Of a stretch of 64,000 nt of DNA, positions 45,303-54,676 are shown in pieces; position 1 is the stretch's first letter, and every line of letters begins with the position of its first letter. This stretch comes from Sulfurovum zhangzhouensis (lineage in GTDB: Bacteria; Campylobacterota; Campylobacteria; Campylobacterales; Sulfurovaceae). The stretch lies in NCBI RefSeq assembly GCF_030347965.1, contig NZ_JAQIBD010000003.1, forward strand, positions 186,001 through 250,000. Direction: 5' to 3'. The position numbers and the translations under genes are program-made. The notes below the pieces were generated by a model. That model was not told the origin of the DNA, ran no database searches, and saw nothing but the letters and a program-made list of their open reading frames with translations.

Positions 45303-46119
45303 CACATTTCCTACTTAAATAGTCATAACTACCAGATAACATCCGTTTAAGATACCTGTAGAATGTAAACTGCTCTTTATACTCTTTGCGATGTTTTAAA
45401 CTGAAATACACATCTACAATAACAGATAGATATCCAAAGACCCTTGCAAATACTGCGCCTTTGGCAAACACTATGTTTGAATTCCAATCATTGCCTGTAC
45501 TGTCATGCGGATGCTTTACAATAGGTATCGGGATATACAGCATTTTTGCTTTTCTTTTATATAAATCCATCGCAAAGATAAAGTCCTCACCGGAAGGATA
45601 AATATCTGAACCGGGACCAAACCTTTCATCAAATCGTATTTGGTTACTGAGGACAAAGTCACTTTTAAAAGCAACCTCTGTCGTTCCTATCCCTGTAAGC
45701 GTACGTAAGCTATGCCACTGTTTTACTTTAGGGTATGACTTGAAGTCTTTATCTTCCAAGTCCAAAATTTTAAATGAGATAAAGTCAGCAGAAGGATTTT
45801 CAAGAAAAGCCTGAAGTACATTATAAAAAGCATTTTCGCATAATATAACATCATCATCCACGATCAAAGAAACGGTAGAAGGCTGTAAATATCTCAGCGT
45901 ATTATTCCTGTTTTTGGCAACACCCTTATTGGGCAATCTACCATAGACCACATCATCTCTATGTGATAATACATCTATATAGGTTTCTAATTCATGATTT
46001 AAATCTTGAGTGACCTGATGACTAATGATATACGTGATGTTTGCATCATATGTTTGTAGTATATTTTTTAAATTTAAAATTCTATTATCAATGGTTGATA
46101 TTAAGATATTTAACTTCAT
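45295..46119 (-). CDS. GT-A-type glycosyltransferase
   Basis: The 274-residue protein resembles family 2 transferases. A weak N-terminal beta strand (LNILISTIDNRIL) is followed by NKGVAKNRNNTL, VSLIVDDDVILCENAFYNVL (DDD as metal motif) and GEDFIFAMDLYKRK. It has no membrane helix. It overlaps its neighbours on both sides (4 nt and 8 nt), which fits a translationally coupled glycan operon. The sugar used cannot be inferred. Confidence 0.75.
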   Translation of the reverse strand: MKLNILISTIDNRILNLKNILQTYDANITYIISHQVTQDLNHELETYIDVLSHRDDVVYGRLPNKGVAKNRNNTLRYLQPSTVSLIVDDDVILCENAFYNVLQAFLENPSADFISFKILDLEDKDFKSYPKVKQWHSLRTLTGIGTTEVAFKSDFVLSNQIRFDERFGPGSDIYPSGEDFIFAMDLYKRKAKMLYIPIPIVKHPHDSTGNDWNSNIVFAKGAVFARVFGYLSVIVDVYFSLKHRKEYKEQFTFYRYLKRMLSGSYDYLSRKCDA

Positions 46120-47066
46120 GAAAAGTTTTTTCTCGAATGGATTTTATCAACTATACTATCTGGCAAAAAGCGGATGATATAACTTTTTGCCATCTGGACC
46201 AAATAATAATTATATGCAAATAGAGGATTTTTCCCATGAGAAATTGCAATCTTCATATTTTCTTTTTTTGTTCTCATCCCTGCACTGACGCCATCTTCCA
46301 GTACTTCACCGATGATGGACGGGACCAGTACCTCAGTAAACCCCTTCTTATATATCCGCATAGCTACATCAAAATCTGCAGAAATCTTATACTTCGTATC
46401 AAATAGACCTACCTGCTTATAAACATCTCTTTTTATAAATGCACCGATATGCGGATACATCATGCCTTGATATACCTTCCCCTGTTCAAGCGGATAGGTA
46501 GGGCTATATATCCTTTGAGAAGGAATTTTTTTTATCTTTCCTATACTATAGTCAGCACCGGAACCGTGCAATGCCTGTACACTCTTTTCTACTGCATCAT
46601 TGATATAGGCATCATCTGCATTGAGAATACCGATAATCTCACCCGTTGCCAATCTAAGCCCCTTGTTCATCGCATCATAAATCCCAAGATCTTTTTCACT
46701 CACCCAATAGTCTATCTGATCGTCGTAAGCTTTGATGATATCAATAGTACCATCCGTAGATCCCCCGTCTATGATAAGGTACTCCATGTTGTCATACGTT
46801 TGATCAAGAACACTTTGTATGGTTGTTGCGATATGTTCATGCATATTGAACACAACAGTAATAATCGTAACTAATGGTTTTTTTTCATATGAGGATTTAT
46901 ATATTCCCTTGGTTCTTAACCCGCCTTCATCTTTTCTATCGTTACCCTCCGGCAAAAATAAAATCGTTTCAAACTTATCATCTGAATTACTTTTTAAGAG
47001 AGGTTGTTCTTTTGTTAAAAGCCTTGTTGTACTATAAACCGTATCGATATTTATAAAATCATTCAT
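46116..47066 (-). CDS. family 2 glycosyltransferase, WcaA-like
   Basis: The 316-residue protein has about 60 extra N-terminal residues, then a GT2 domain with PLVTIITVVFNMHEHIATTI, DGGSTDGTIDIIK, SEKDLGIYDAMNKGLRLATGE and NADD. The EKDxGxYDAMNKG block is typical of a large subgroup in O-antigen and EPS loci. A late KISADFDVAMRI region probably carries the catalytic base. It overlaps the next gene by 4 nt. Linkage and donor are unknown. Confidence 0.85.
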   Translation of the reverse strand: MNDFINIDTVYSTTRLLTKEQPLLKSNSDDKFETILFLPEGNDRKDEGGLRTKGIYKSSYEKKPLVTIITVVFNMHEHIATTIQSVLDQTYDNMEYLIIDGGSTDGTIDIIKAYDDQIDYWVSEKDLGIYDAMNKGLRLATGEIIGILNADDAYINDAVEKSVQALHGSGADYSIGKIKKIPSQRIYSPTYPLEQGKVYQGMMYPHIGAFIKRDVYKQVGLFDTKYKISADFDVAMRIYKKGFTEVLVPSIIGEVLEDGVSAGMRTKKENMKIAISHGKNPLFAYNYYLVQMAKSYIIRFLPDSIVDKIHSRKNFS

Positions 47067-47083
47067 ACTATTTGTATCCTAAA

Positions 47084-47752
47084 TCATTCCGCATTTAAAA
47101 GATCTTCTATATTGTGGAACAATTTAAAATTCTTTTTTAAATATCCTACATCCATATCCCACCATTTAAATTCTGCTAATTTGGAAATATCTTCTTCTTT
47201 AAATCGGGTCTTAATGATTTTTGCGGGAACACCTCCGGCAATTGCATAAGGGGGGATGTCTTTGGTCACTACTGAGCCTGCCGCGATAATGGCACCATCT
47301 GCGATAGTCACGCCATCCAAGACTATTACATTCGCACCTATCCACACATCATTTCCAATAGAAATATGCTCAAACTCATTAAAATAGTTTTTATCAGCAA
47401 AAGTTATTTGTGTTTGCTTTAAAGTTGAAAAAAATATAGGGTGTGTTGATACAAAAGTTTCTGTTGGATGTTTTCCAAGTCCGATTTTACAATCAGGTCC
47501 AATAGAACTGAACTTACCGATATCGGTATTTACTATATTAGTACCATTCGCAACATATGTAAAATCACCGAGTGAAACTTCTTTTAGAAATACATTGTCA
47601 TAGATAGTATTATATTGACCAAACTTACAATTCATCACACTAGACATATATCCGATTTTAAGATTTTTATCTTTATTTTTATATTCCAGTACTTTTGATT
47701 TAACAAGCCTTGCCAACCAAGTGGTTAAAGGATTTTTCATTAGCCATTTCAA
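47084..47752 (-). CDS. CatB-like hexapeptide-repeat acetyltransferase
   Basis: The 222-residue protein has left-handed beta-helix hexapeptide repeats (about 35-185) and the marks of xenobiotic/CatB-type acetyltransferases: NIGKFSSIGPDCKIGLGKHP-like coil, THP, IGNDVWIGANVIVLDGVTIADGAIIAAGSVV and PYAIAGGVPAKIIKTRF. It probably O- or N-acetylates a sugar of the glycan. Its start overlaps the preceding glycosyltransferase stop by 4 nt. Confidence 0.87.
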   Translation of the reverse strand: MKWLMKNPLTTWLARLVKSKVLEYKNKDKNLKIGYMSSVMNCKFGQYNTIYDNVFLKEVSLGDFTYVANGTNIVNTDIGKFSSIGPDCKIGLGKHPTETFVSTHPIFFSTLKQTQITFADKNYFNEFEHISIGNDVWIGANVIVLDGVTIADGAIIAAGSVVTKDIPPYAIAGGVPAKIIKTRFKEEDISKLAEFKWWDMDVGYLKKNFKLFHNIEDLLNAE

Positions 47753-48663
47753 ATCTTAAATAACCTTTTTATGTATTTTTTTATTTTAGATTTAAATTTT
47801 ACATTAAATCCTTTGTTAAAACTATCTATTATTTTCTTATTTAACGTAATATCATTATTCAGTACAAAGTTTGAATTATTATTCAATTCTGTATGAGAAT
47901 AAATATTCTTTGTATCTACGCTGCAATGTACTCCGCTGTTATCATGACCTACATTATTCACAAAAGATATTTTGGGATAAACGGTATATTGTTTCTTTAA
48001 ATATGCATTATATGTCCATCTAATATACCAGGAATCAAGTTTATTCTCCATTTGTAATTTTAACATACCAAATAAATCGGTCCCGCCTTTATTAAATTCA
48101 TTTATCGCATTTTTGTTATTGGCAAAGTCGTTAAAGCCTTTTATTTCCCAGTCTATATCCTGCCATCTATCCTTCCAGGTCCCCCACGACCAAGACATTG
48201 GACGGATATTTAAATAAATATCTTCTTCATAACCTTTAGGAAACTTCATAAACGAAGATGAAAAGCTAAAACCTGTGATAGAAAATATATCTTCTCTCTT
48301 TTGAAAAACTTCCAACCCTTCATTCATAAACTTCAAAAAATAAGGGCTTGTCACCAAGTCATCTTCAAGCACAATTACCTTTCCATACTTATTAATGATT
48401 TTCGTAACACCATCGATAATCGAGTCTGCAAGTCCCCAGTTTTTTTCTCTTTTTATAATAGTGACTTTTTTAAAACCTTCAATTTTATCTATATACTTGC
48501 GAACTTTATCTACATTTTCCCGGGCATTTTCATTTTTTGCCTCATCACTGTAAATAAAAAGTTCGCTATCTTTGGCTAATTCATTTTTTTGCAATGCCTC
48601 AACTGTCTGTTGTGTATGCCATGGACGGTTATATACAAAAAGTACTATTGGGGCCAAGTTCAT
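47749..48663 (-). CDS. glycosyltransferase, GT-A fold
   Basis: The 304-residue protein begins APIVLFVYNRPWHTQQTVEAL, has a KREKNWGLADSII block, VLEDDLVTSPYFL as metal motif and SWSWGTWKDRWQDIDWE. It belongs to the GT2-like group seen in LPS and capsule loci. The C-terminal 60 residues are Asn/Lys-rich with unusually AT-rich codons, in line with a recent origin of this segment. The sugar is unknown. Confidence 0.78.
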   Translation of the reverse strand: MNLAPIVLFVYNRPWHTQQTVEALQKNELAKDSELFIYSDEAKNENARENVDKVRKYIDKIEGFKKVTIIKREKNWGLADSIIDGVTKIINKYGKVIVLEDDLVTSPYFLKFMNEGLEVFQKREDIFSITGFSFSSSFMKFPKGYEEDIYLNIRPMSWSWGTWKDRWQDIDWEIKGFNDFANNKNAINEFNKGGTDLFGMLKLQMENKLDSWYIRWTYNAYLKKQYTVYPKISFVNNVGHDNSGVHCSVDTKNIYSHTELNNNSNFVLNNDITLNKKIIDSFNKGFNVKFKSKIKKYIKRLFKI

Positions 48664-49314
48664 TTAAATACCTAAACAGTTATTTTGTTTATAAAATAAT
48701 GTTGTACTCTTTTTATAGAACAACCCAGGACTTATTCCCCAAAAATCTATTTTTTTGAAACCATTACTTAATAAATGATTTATACCTTCTTGATAATAAG
48801 GTCTTTCAGAATCATCTAAAACAATTACACCACTTTCCTTGAGAGAAAATAAAGAATTTTTAATACAATTGACTCTATCCCGGCCATCTACAATTACAAT
48901 ATCGAATTTTCTATCAATCGTATTTGCAAAACGACAATACTCATCATCATATTTTAATGACTGATAATTCATAGAAACATTCTTTGGCATTAGTTTTTTT
49001 ATCTTTTCATACCAAAGTTTATCGTGTTCAACAGATGTTACATCATTTACTTTTTTGGCATACCATAATGTTGAATTCCCAGAGCCATATTCAAAAATAT
49101 TCATAGTGCTATTTAATCTATCAGTAATAAAATCTATAAAACTGTACGTAACCCACGGCAATGGATTACCATCTTTGTCTATAGGCATTTCATGCTTAAA
49201 TGAGTTGATCCAACCAATTTCATACAAATACCCTGATTCATTTAAATTAATTAATTGCTTTAATAATTTAAAGTTAGTTAAAACTTTTACTATTTTTTTA
49301 ATTTTTTGTAACAT
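48664..49314 (-). CDS. SAM-dependent methyltransferase-like protein
   Basis: The 216-residue protein has a class I methyltransferase core: MNIFEYGSGNSTLWYAKKV (motif I with GSGNST), TSVEHDKLWYEKI (motif II acid), DIVIVDGRDRVNCI and GVIVLDDSERPYY. It probably methylates a sugar of the glycan or a precursor. It starts with no overlap to its upstream neighbour (30 nt) and abuts the next gene directly. Very AT-rich codons. Confidence 0.76.
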   Translation of the reverse strand: MLQKIKKIVKVLTNFKLLKQLINLNESGYLYEIGWINSFKHEMPIDKDGNPLPWVTYSFIDFITDRLNSTMNIFEYGSGNSTLWYAKKVNDVTSVEHDKLWYEKIKKLMPKNVSMNYQSLKYDDEYCRFANTIDRKFDIVIVDGRDRVNCIKNSLFSLKESGVIVLDDSERPYYQEGINHLLSNGFKKIDFWGISPGLFYKKSTTLFYKQNNCLGI

Positions 49315-49344
49315 TACTATCCCTAATAAATATATTTAATAACA

Positions 49345-50052
49345 TTATTGATTGACCTGTCCCCTAAAATCTTGATCCAAATAATATTTCGTTATCACTT
49401 TTTCCAAGTATATATCTTCATCATAATCATAACCAACTTCAGATAGAAGATTTTGAAAATAGTTGTTATTTATTCTATGTAATCGCCTAGCTTCAGTACC
49501 GATGCTTTTATTAAATTTGATATTAAAAACTTTTTCAAATGTATTGAATATCTTCACTACTTTGACCGGTTTATCAAAAGTCATATTACATATCTTGACA
49601 TTATTTTTTTCAAGTATTATCTTTGTAAAAAACTCTACATCACTTACATCAATTATAAATCTAAGGGCATTTTCATAAAGTGTTATTTTGTCTTTCGAAA
49701 GCAATTTTTCATACAATACATTGAATAGAGTTTTTTTATGACCACCTCTTCCTATCACATTTGGTAGTCTGATAATCAAATAATCATGAAAATTGTTTTT
49801 AATAAAGTTTTCCATGTTTAATTTATGTTGTGAATACTCTGAATCACTATTACTTAATACATTTTCAGAACTAAAATAAACTAGTTTTTTTGCACAAGAA
49901 ACTTGTTCTTTTAATAAATTAAGTTCTCGATCGAACTCAACTTCTGATATACAAGTGCTATAAGAAACTCCACTGGCAAAAATACAATAATCTTCATATT
50001 TCTCTTTGTATTTATGAAACTCATTTGCCAGCAAACCATTTCCAACTATCAT
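49345..50052 (-). CDS. NAD(P)-dependent epimerase/dehydratase-like protein (extended SDR)
   Basis: The 235-residue protein is short for an extended SDR. It starts MIVGNGLLANEF (Rossmann G-x-G-x-x-A), has LVYFSSENVLSNSDSEYSQHKLNMENF with Ser/Tyr/Lys of an active site (SS, Y-x-x-x-K as YSQHK) and LIIRLPNVIGRGG. It sits directly downstream of rfbB and may modify dTDP-4-keto-6-deoxyglucose, for example by 4-keto reduction. That is inference from position. It is shorter than RmlD. Confidence 0.7.
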   Translation of the reverse strand: MIVGNGLLANEFHKYKEKYEDYCIFASGVSYSTCISEVEFDRELNLLKEQVSCAKKLVYFSSENVLSNSDSEYSQHKLNMENFIKNNFHDYLIIRLPNVIGRGGHKKTLFNVLYEKLLSKDKITLYENALRFIIDVSDVEFFTKIILEKNNVKICNMTFDKPVKVVKIFNTFEKVFNIKFNKSIGTEARRLHRINNNYFQNLLSEVGYDYDEDIYLEKVITKYYLDQDFRGQVNQ

Positions 50053-50062
50053 ATACTTACCT

Positions 50063-51091
50063 TTATCTTACAATGTATTTTTCTAAATACCATTCAACTG
50101 TCTTTTCTATGCCGCTCTCAAAGTTTTCATCCGCTTTCCATCCCAGCTCTTTTTCAATCTTAGATGCATCGATGGCATATCTTCTGTCATGCCCTGCTCT
50201 ATCCTCTACCATCATCAGTAGATCTTTATATCTTTTCTCTCGTGGTACTTTTTGATCCAATAAGGAGCACACTTTATCAACTATCTGCAGATTGGTTCTT
50301 TCGTTTCTCCCGCCTATGTTATAACTTTCTCCGCTTCTTCCGTTATGATAGGCCAAGTCAATTCCATTACAGTGGTCTAAGACATATAACCAATCTCTAA
50401 TATTCTGACCATCCCCATAGATTGGAATTGCAGTACCATTTAATGCATTTCGGATAATAGTCGGGATCAACTTTTCATCATGTTGCTTTGGTCCATAATT
50501 ATTTGAGCAATTTGTGATGACCGTATCCATTCCGTATGTCTCATGATAACTTCTTACTATCATATCACTGGATGCTTTACTCGCCGAATAGGGAGAATTT
50601 GGAGCATATGGTGTATCCTCACGAAAAAGCCCTGTTTGTCCTAATGTCCCATATACCTCATCAGTTGATATATGATGAAACCGGCATCCTTGATATCCCG
50701 TTTTAACATAAAATGGTTTTTCCATCCAATATTTATATGCAGCATCAAGCAATGTAAATGTCCCGTTGACATTCGTTTCTATAAATACACCCGGATTTTT
50801 AATAGAGTTATCTACATGCGATTCTGCTGCAAAATGAATCACACCTCGTATATCATATTCAGAAAAAATGAATTCCACTAATTCTCTATTGCAGATATCT
50901 CCTTTAATAAATTTATATCTCGTTAAACCTTCTATTTCACCTAAATTTGAAAGATCACCTGCATAGGTCAATACATCTAGGTTTACGATGTTATATGATG
51001 GATATTTTTCTAAAAAGTATGGGATAAAATTACTTCCGATAAATCCAGCGCCGCCTGTGATGAGGATTGTCTTATTTTGCTTGCTAAACAT
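50063..51091 (-). CDS. rfbB: dTDP-glucose 4,6-dehydratase
   Basis: RfbB/RmlB converts dTDP-glucose to dTDP-4-keto-6-deoxyglucose. The 342 residues carry [33 protein letters not shown] and the [13 protein letters not shown] active-site tyrosine and lysine, followed by [11 protein letters not shown]. It overlaps rfbA by 8 nt. It is full length and normal. Confidence 0.96.
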   Translation of the reverse strand: MFSKQNKTILITGGAGFIGSNFIPYFLEKYPSYNIVNLDVLTYAGDLSNLGEIEGLTRYKFIKGDICNRELVEFIFSEYDIRGVIHFAAESHVDNSIKNPGVFIETNVNGTFTLLDAAYKYWMEKPFYVKTGYQGCRFHHISTDEVYGTLGQTGLFREDTPYAPNSPYSASKASSDMIVRSYHETYGMDTVITNCSNNYGPKQHDEKLIPTIIRNALNGTAIPIYGDGQNIRDWLYVLDHCNGIDLAYHNGRSGESYNIGGRNERTNLQIVDKVCSLLDQKVPREKRYKDLLMMVEDRAGHDRRYAIDASKIEKELGWKADENFESGIEKTVEWYLEKYIVR

Positions 51092-51959
51092 CCACTTCCT
51101 TTATCAGACTATAAAGGTACTCTCCATATCCATTTTTAGCCAATGGTTCTGCAATTTCAAGTATTTTTTCTTTTGTAATCCATCCATTTCTATAAGCAAT
51201 CTCCTCAAGACACGCTATCTTATATCGTTGTCTGTGTTCAATAGTTTGAACAAATTGTCCCGCATCAATAAGACTATCATGTGTACCTGTATCAAGCCAG
51301 GCAAAACCACGACCGAGAAGTTCAACTTTCAGCTTTCCTCTTTGTAAATATGCCTGATTTACAGAAGTGATTTCCAATTCCTCTCTCTCTGATGGCATTA
51401 CGCTCTTTGCAATCTCTATAACATCATTATCATAGAAATAGAGTCCGGTTACTGCATAATTTGATTTAGGATTTTTGGGTTTTTCCTCTATACTGATAGC
51501 CTTTTTATTTTTATCAAATTCCACTACGCCAAATCTTTCCGGATCTCTTACCTGGTAGCCAAAGACAACCGCACCATCCTGAAGCAAAGCTGCTGATTTA
51601 AGCATCGGAGTAAACCCTTGCCCATAAAAGATATTATCACCCAAAATCAAACACACACTATCCCCTCCGATAAACTCTTCACCGATAATAAATGCCTGGG
51701 CGATTCCGTCTGGTGATGGCTGTACTTTATAGGTCAACTTTATGCCCCAATCACTTCCATCTCCCAAAAGCTTTTCAAAACTGCCGATATCTTGCGGTGT
51801 TGAAATAATTAAAACTTCCTTTATGCCAGCTAACATCAATACAGACAAAGGATAATAGATCATAGGTTTATCATAAACCGGAAGCAACTGTTTTGAAATT
51901 GATTTTGTTGTAGGATAAAGTCTCGTCCCACTACCCCCAGCTAAAATTATCCCTTTCAT
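51084..51959 (-). CDS. rfbA: glucose-1-phosphate thymidylyltransferase
   Basis: RfbA/RmlA makes dTDP-glucose from dTTP and glucose-1-phosphate. The 291 residues start [18 protein letters not shown] and have [28 protein letters not shown] and [23 protein letters not shown] 51959 gives the family start and lies 9 nt after AAAGG; two other in-frame starts lie just upstream. rfbC and rfbD are not found in the window, so rhamnose is not necessarily the product. Confidence 0.95.
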   Translation of the reverse strand: MKGIILAGGSGTRLYPTTKSISKQLLPVYDKPMIYYPLSVLMLAGIKEVLIISTPQDIGSFEKLLGDGSDWGIKLTYKVQPSPDGIAQAFIIGEEFIGGDSVCLILGDNIFYGQGFTPMLKSAALLQDGAVVFGYQVRDPERFGVVEFDKNKKAISIEEKPKNPKSNYAVTGLYFYDNDVIEIAKSVMPSEREELEITSVNQAYLQRGKLKVELLGRGFAWLDTGTHDSLIDAGQFVQTIEHRQRYKIACLEEIAYRNGWITKEKILEIAEPLAKNGYGEYLYSLIKEVDV

Positions 51960-51985
51960 ATGCATCAACCTTTTATATATTTGTC

Positions 51986-52891
51986 TTACACCAAAGTTAT
52001 TCTACTTTTTATAAACTTTTTTATGCTTATTGGTATCATCCATTTTAGGAGATTCAACAAAGTAAAATCTTCAGCAAAATACCTTTTATAAGGGGTCATT
52101 TTTAAATATTTCCAATATAGGTATTTATAGGGATGAGTATTTCTAAAATGCCATGGCTTAGATGACCCTGTATAATGTATTATTGCAGGCTTCTTGATAG
52201 CTTCTAAAAAATCCTCTTCTTCAAAATGTTTAAGTACTTCTTTTTTCTCATTCTGATAAAATGAAGTTTGTTGTCCATATTTTGGATGTAATGGCAACCA
52301 ATAGCCATCAAATACTGCATTCATGCCATCCTGATCCATCATCTTAATTATGCCTGGGTTTTCTTCTATAAACCTCACCACTTTATAGCTCAGTTTCCTC
52401 TCTCTCCAAATATTTAAATTCAACAACATCACACCTGAACAAAAATATTTCGAAGTATGAGACATTTTTAACTCAATGTGTCTATTAAATCCAACAGCTT
52501 CCACAGATGCCAATGGATAAGTTCCTAAATCATATGAAAATAAATCTCTTATGTCTCCATTAACTACAATATCAACATCCAAATACAATACTTTATCAAT
52601 CTCAAGATCTAATAGTTCTGGTATAAGAAGGCGATAATACACAACTTCATTAAAATGGTAAGTTATGACCAAATCTTTAAATATTTTATTATCTATTACA
52701 ATACTCTTTAAGTTGCATCCATATTTTTGTGTAATAGTTTCAAGCGTTTTAAATTCATTGTCAGGTAAATTTTTATGTATCACAAAAAAAGTAAATTGCA
52801 CATCTTGATTATTTTCTAATAATGATATAAGCGTCACTGCTAAATGCTGTACATAGTTTTTATCTATTGTGAAAACAATGTTATAAGTCAT
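51986..52891 (-). CDS. family 8 glycosyltransferase (LgtC-like)
   Basis: The 301-residue protein has [24 protein letters not shown], the metal motif [30 protein letters not shown] and the late [10 protein letters not shown] block, all GT8 marks of retaining galactosyl- or glucosyltransferases. The C-terminal tail is basic and hydrophobic, as in membrane-associated members. It overlaps the flippase gene by 11 nt. Confidence 0.88.
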   Translation of the reverse strand: MTYNIVFTIDKNYVQHLAVTLISLLENNQDVQFTFFVIHKNLPDNEFKTLETITQKYGCNLKSIVIDNKIFKDLVITYHFNEVVYYRLLIPELLDLEIDKVLYLDVDIVVNGDIRDLFSYDLGTYPLASVEAVGFNRHIELKMSHTSKYFCSGVMLLNLNIWRERKLSYKVVRFIEENPGIIKMMDQDGMNAVFDGYWLPLHPKYGQQTSFYQNEKKEVLKHFEEEDFLEAIKKPAIIHYTGSSKPWHFRNTHPYKYLYWKYLKMTPYKRYFAEDFTLLNLLKWMIPISIKKFIKSRITLV

Positions 52892-54200
52892 TTATAATCC
52901 TTTTAGGATTAAAGCTTTTCCAAAACATTACTACTGCAATTTTTTGGTTTTTAAAAAATAGTGCAAATACCGTATGCCCTATTCCATAGGATACTAAGGT
53001 TGCTATCGCTGCACCCATAATACCATAAGTCGGTATCAATATCAAATTTAATATAATGTTAGCTATTAATGACAATGCTTGCATTTTCATAACTGTTTTT
53101 TGTAAATTTTCATTTATCATCCATTTCCCCCATGCATTACCAAAAAAAACAAATATACCTGCCCAAGCGTATATAATTAAAACATTGCCAGCCTGCTTAT
53201 ACTGTAAACCGTATAAATGCTCAACTAGTGTATTACTAATAAATGTAAAGAAAACAGCAAGAATGATTGCTGTCCAAATCATCAAATCATATAGCTTTTG
53301 AAGTCTTGCATAATAAAACTGTTCACCTTGTTTTTTTGCATTGATAATAGCAGGGAAAAGAGAAGAAGATATGATAATAGGTATAAAATACCATATTTCA
53401 CTCAGACGAACAGCAACAGCATACAACCCTACAGCTTCATTACTTACTATCTCTTTTAACATAACTTGATCTATTTTTGTATAGATTGAAATAAGTAAAC
53501 TACTCAATATTAAAGGCCATGATTGTTTTAATAGGTTCATTGCCGTGTTTTTGTTAAACTTTAATCCCTTGATTGCATATATTGACTCTTTTTTGATATA
53601 GAAATAAATAAATCCTATGGCCAAAATAACTTTATCAACAAGAATCACCCATGCAAATGCTATCAAAGGTGCTTCATTCAGTATTAATATAATTTTAATG
53701 ACACTGGTAATAAAAAGACCTATTACATTTACGTAAACAACATATTTACTTAATACTTTGCTCTGAAAAAAGAGATCTATTGCATTAAAACTTTGAAAAA
53801 TAGTTGCAGAAGCAATGATAAAAACTAAAGTATTGGTATACGTATCATTGGATGTAAAGTTGATTGCAATAGCTAAAATTAACAGAACTATAAATGCACC
53901 AAAAAATTTTAACCAAAAAGCTGTACCTATCAGCTCATCTCTTCTGCTACTATTTTTAACAAGTTCCCTAATAATGATACTATCTAGTCCAAATGTTGCT
54001 ATTATTGTAAAAAGCCCGACAAACGAAACTACGTAATTAAAAAGCCCATATTGTTCAGGCCCTAGATACCTTGCAACCCATACACCTACAAAAAGCCCTA
54101 CCAACATACGTAATATTCTCTCAAAAAAAAGCCAGGAGGTATTCTTTGCATACTTCACAAAACCTTGATGACTTTTTAGAGATTTAAACTTTTTTATCAT
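52881..54200 (-). CDS. Wzx-type polysaccharide flippase
   Basis: The 439-residue protein has about 12-14 membrane helices and matches the RfbX/PST branch of the MOP superfamily: NTSWLFFERILRMLVGLFVGVWVARYLGPEQYGLFNY at the N-terminus and a late WGKWMINENLQKT block. It should flip a lipid-linked oligosaccharide across the inner membrane. Campylobacter uses the ABC flippase PglK instead, so pairing Wzx with PglB is a noteworthy mixture. It starts 3 nt after the MarR-type gene. Confidence 0.88.
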   Translation of the reverse strand: MIKKFKSLKSHQGFVKYAKNTSWLFFERILRMLVGLFVGVWVARYLGPEQYGLFNYVVSFVGLFTIIATFGLDSIIIRELVKNSSRRDELIGTAFWLKFFGAFIVLLILAIAINFTSNDTYTNTLVFIIASATIFQSFNAIDLFFQSKVLSKYVVYVNVIGLFITSVIKIILILNEAPLIAFAWVILVDKVILAIGFIYFYIKKESIYAIKGLKFNKNTAMNLLKQSWPLILSSLLISIYTKIDQVMLKEIVSNEAVGLYAVAVRLSEIWYFIPIIISSSLFPAIINAKKQGEQFYYARLQKLYDLMIWTAIILAVFFTFISNTLVEHLYGLQYKQAGNVLIIYAWAGIFVFFGNAWGKWMINENLQKTVMKMQALSLIANIILNLILIPTYGIMGAAIATLVSYGIGHTVFALFFKNQKIAVVMFWKSFNPKRIINDL

Positions 54201-54203
54201 AAA

Positions 54204-54545
54204 TTATATACGTTCTTTGTCTTGTTTGAGTGTCTCTTGCAGTGTTTCATACTCATGTTTCTTGATCTCTATAAAGGCTTCGGTGAGACGGATTTTCTTT
54301 TTCAATCCTTCTTTTGTAAGAAGGTAGCTGTATGCTCTTTTATTCTTGGCTTTTACGAACTTATTCATTTTCACATACCCTTTCTCCAGCAGGGCCTTAA
54401 TGACATAGTTCACTTTTCCTACGCTAAAACCTACCGTATGAGCTAACTCTTGTTGAGAGTTGCACGTTTCGATATGTTGCATTACCTGCAGGTGATCAAT
54501 CTCTTCTTGTGTGACTTGCCTAGAAACTCTTCGTATTGTATTCAT
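54204..54545 (-). CDS. MarR-type EPS-associated transcriptional regulator
   Basis: The 113-residue protein has a winged helix (about 20-85: QELAHTVGFSVGKVNYVIKALLEKGYVK) and a C-terminal coiled coil. It matches the EPS-associated MarR-like regulators found at the head of exopolysaccharide operons. No ribosome-binding site precedes the ATG, and a palindrome overlaps it. A -10-like TATACAAT lies about 20 nt upstream, so the mRNA leader is very short. It likely controls the whole glycan operon including itself. Confidence 0.84.
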   Translation of the reverse strand: MNTIRRVSRQVTQEEIDHLQVMQHIETCNSQQELAHTVGFSVGKVNYVIKALLEKGYVKMNKFVKAKNKRAYSYLLTKEGLKKKIRLTEAFIEIKKHEYETLQETLKQDKERI

Positions 54546-54559
54546 TCAATGATTGAATG
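54543..54559. promoter_or_regulatory. palindrome over the start codon of the MarR-type gene
   Basis: CATTCAA and TTGAATG form perfect 7-bp arms around TGA and include the start codon (54545-54543). Position and symmetry suggest a binding site for the regulator itself. Confidence 0.5.
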
Positions 54560-54637
54560 TTTATTGTATACTTTTTCATTTCTTATGTCAAATGATTTAA
54601 ATATCAAATTCACTATCCATATAATTTTACCCCTTTA

Positions 54638-54646
54638 TGCTATAAT
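54638..54646 (+). promoter_or_regulatory. extended -10 promoter of the SurA-like gene
   Basis: TG-c-TATAAT lies 30 nt before the ATG at 54677. Confidence 0.6.
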
Positions 54647-54676
54647 TTTTAAAATTTAACCGGGACTGATCACTAA

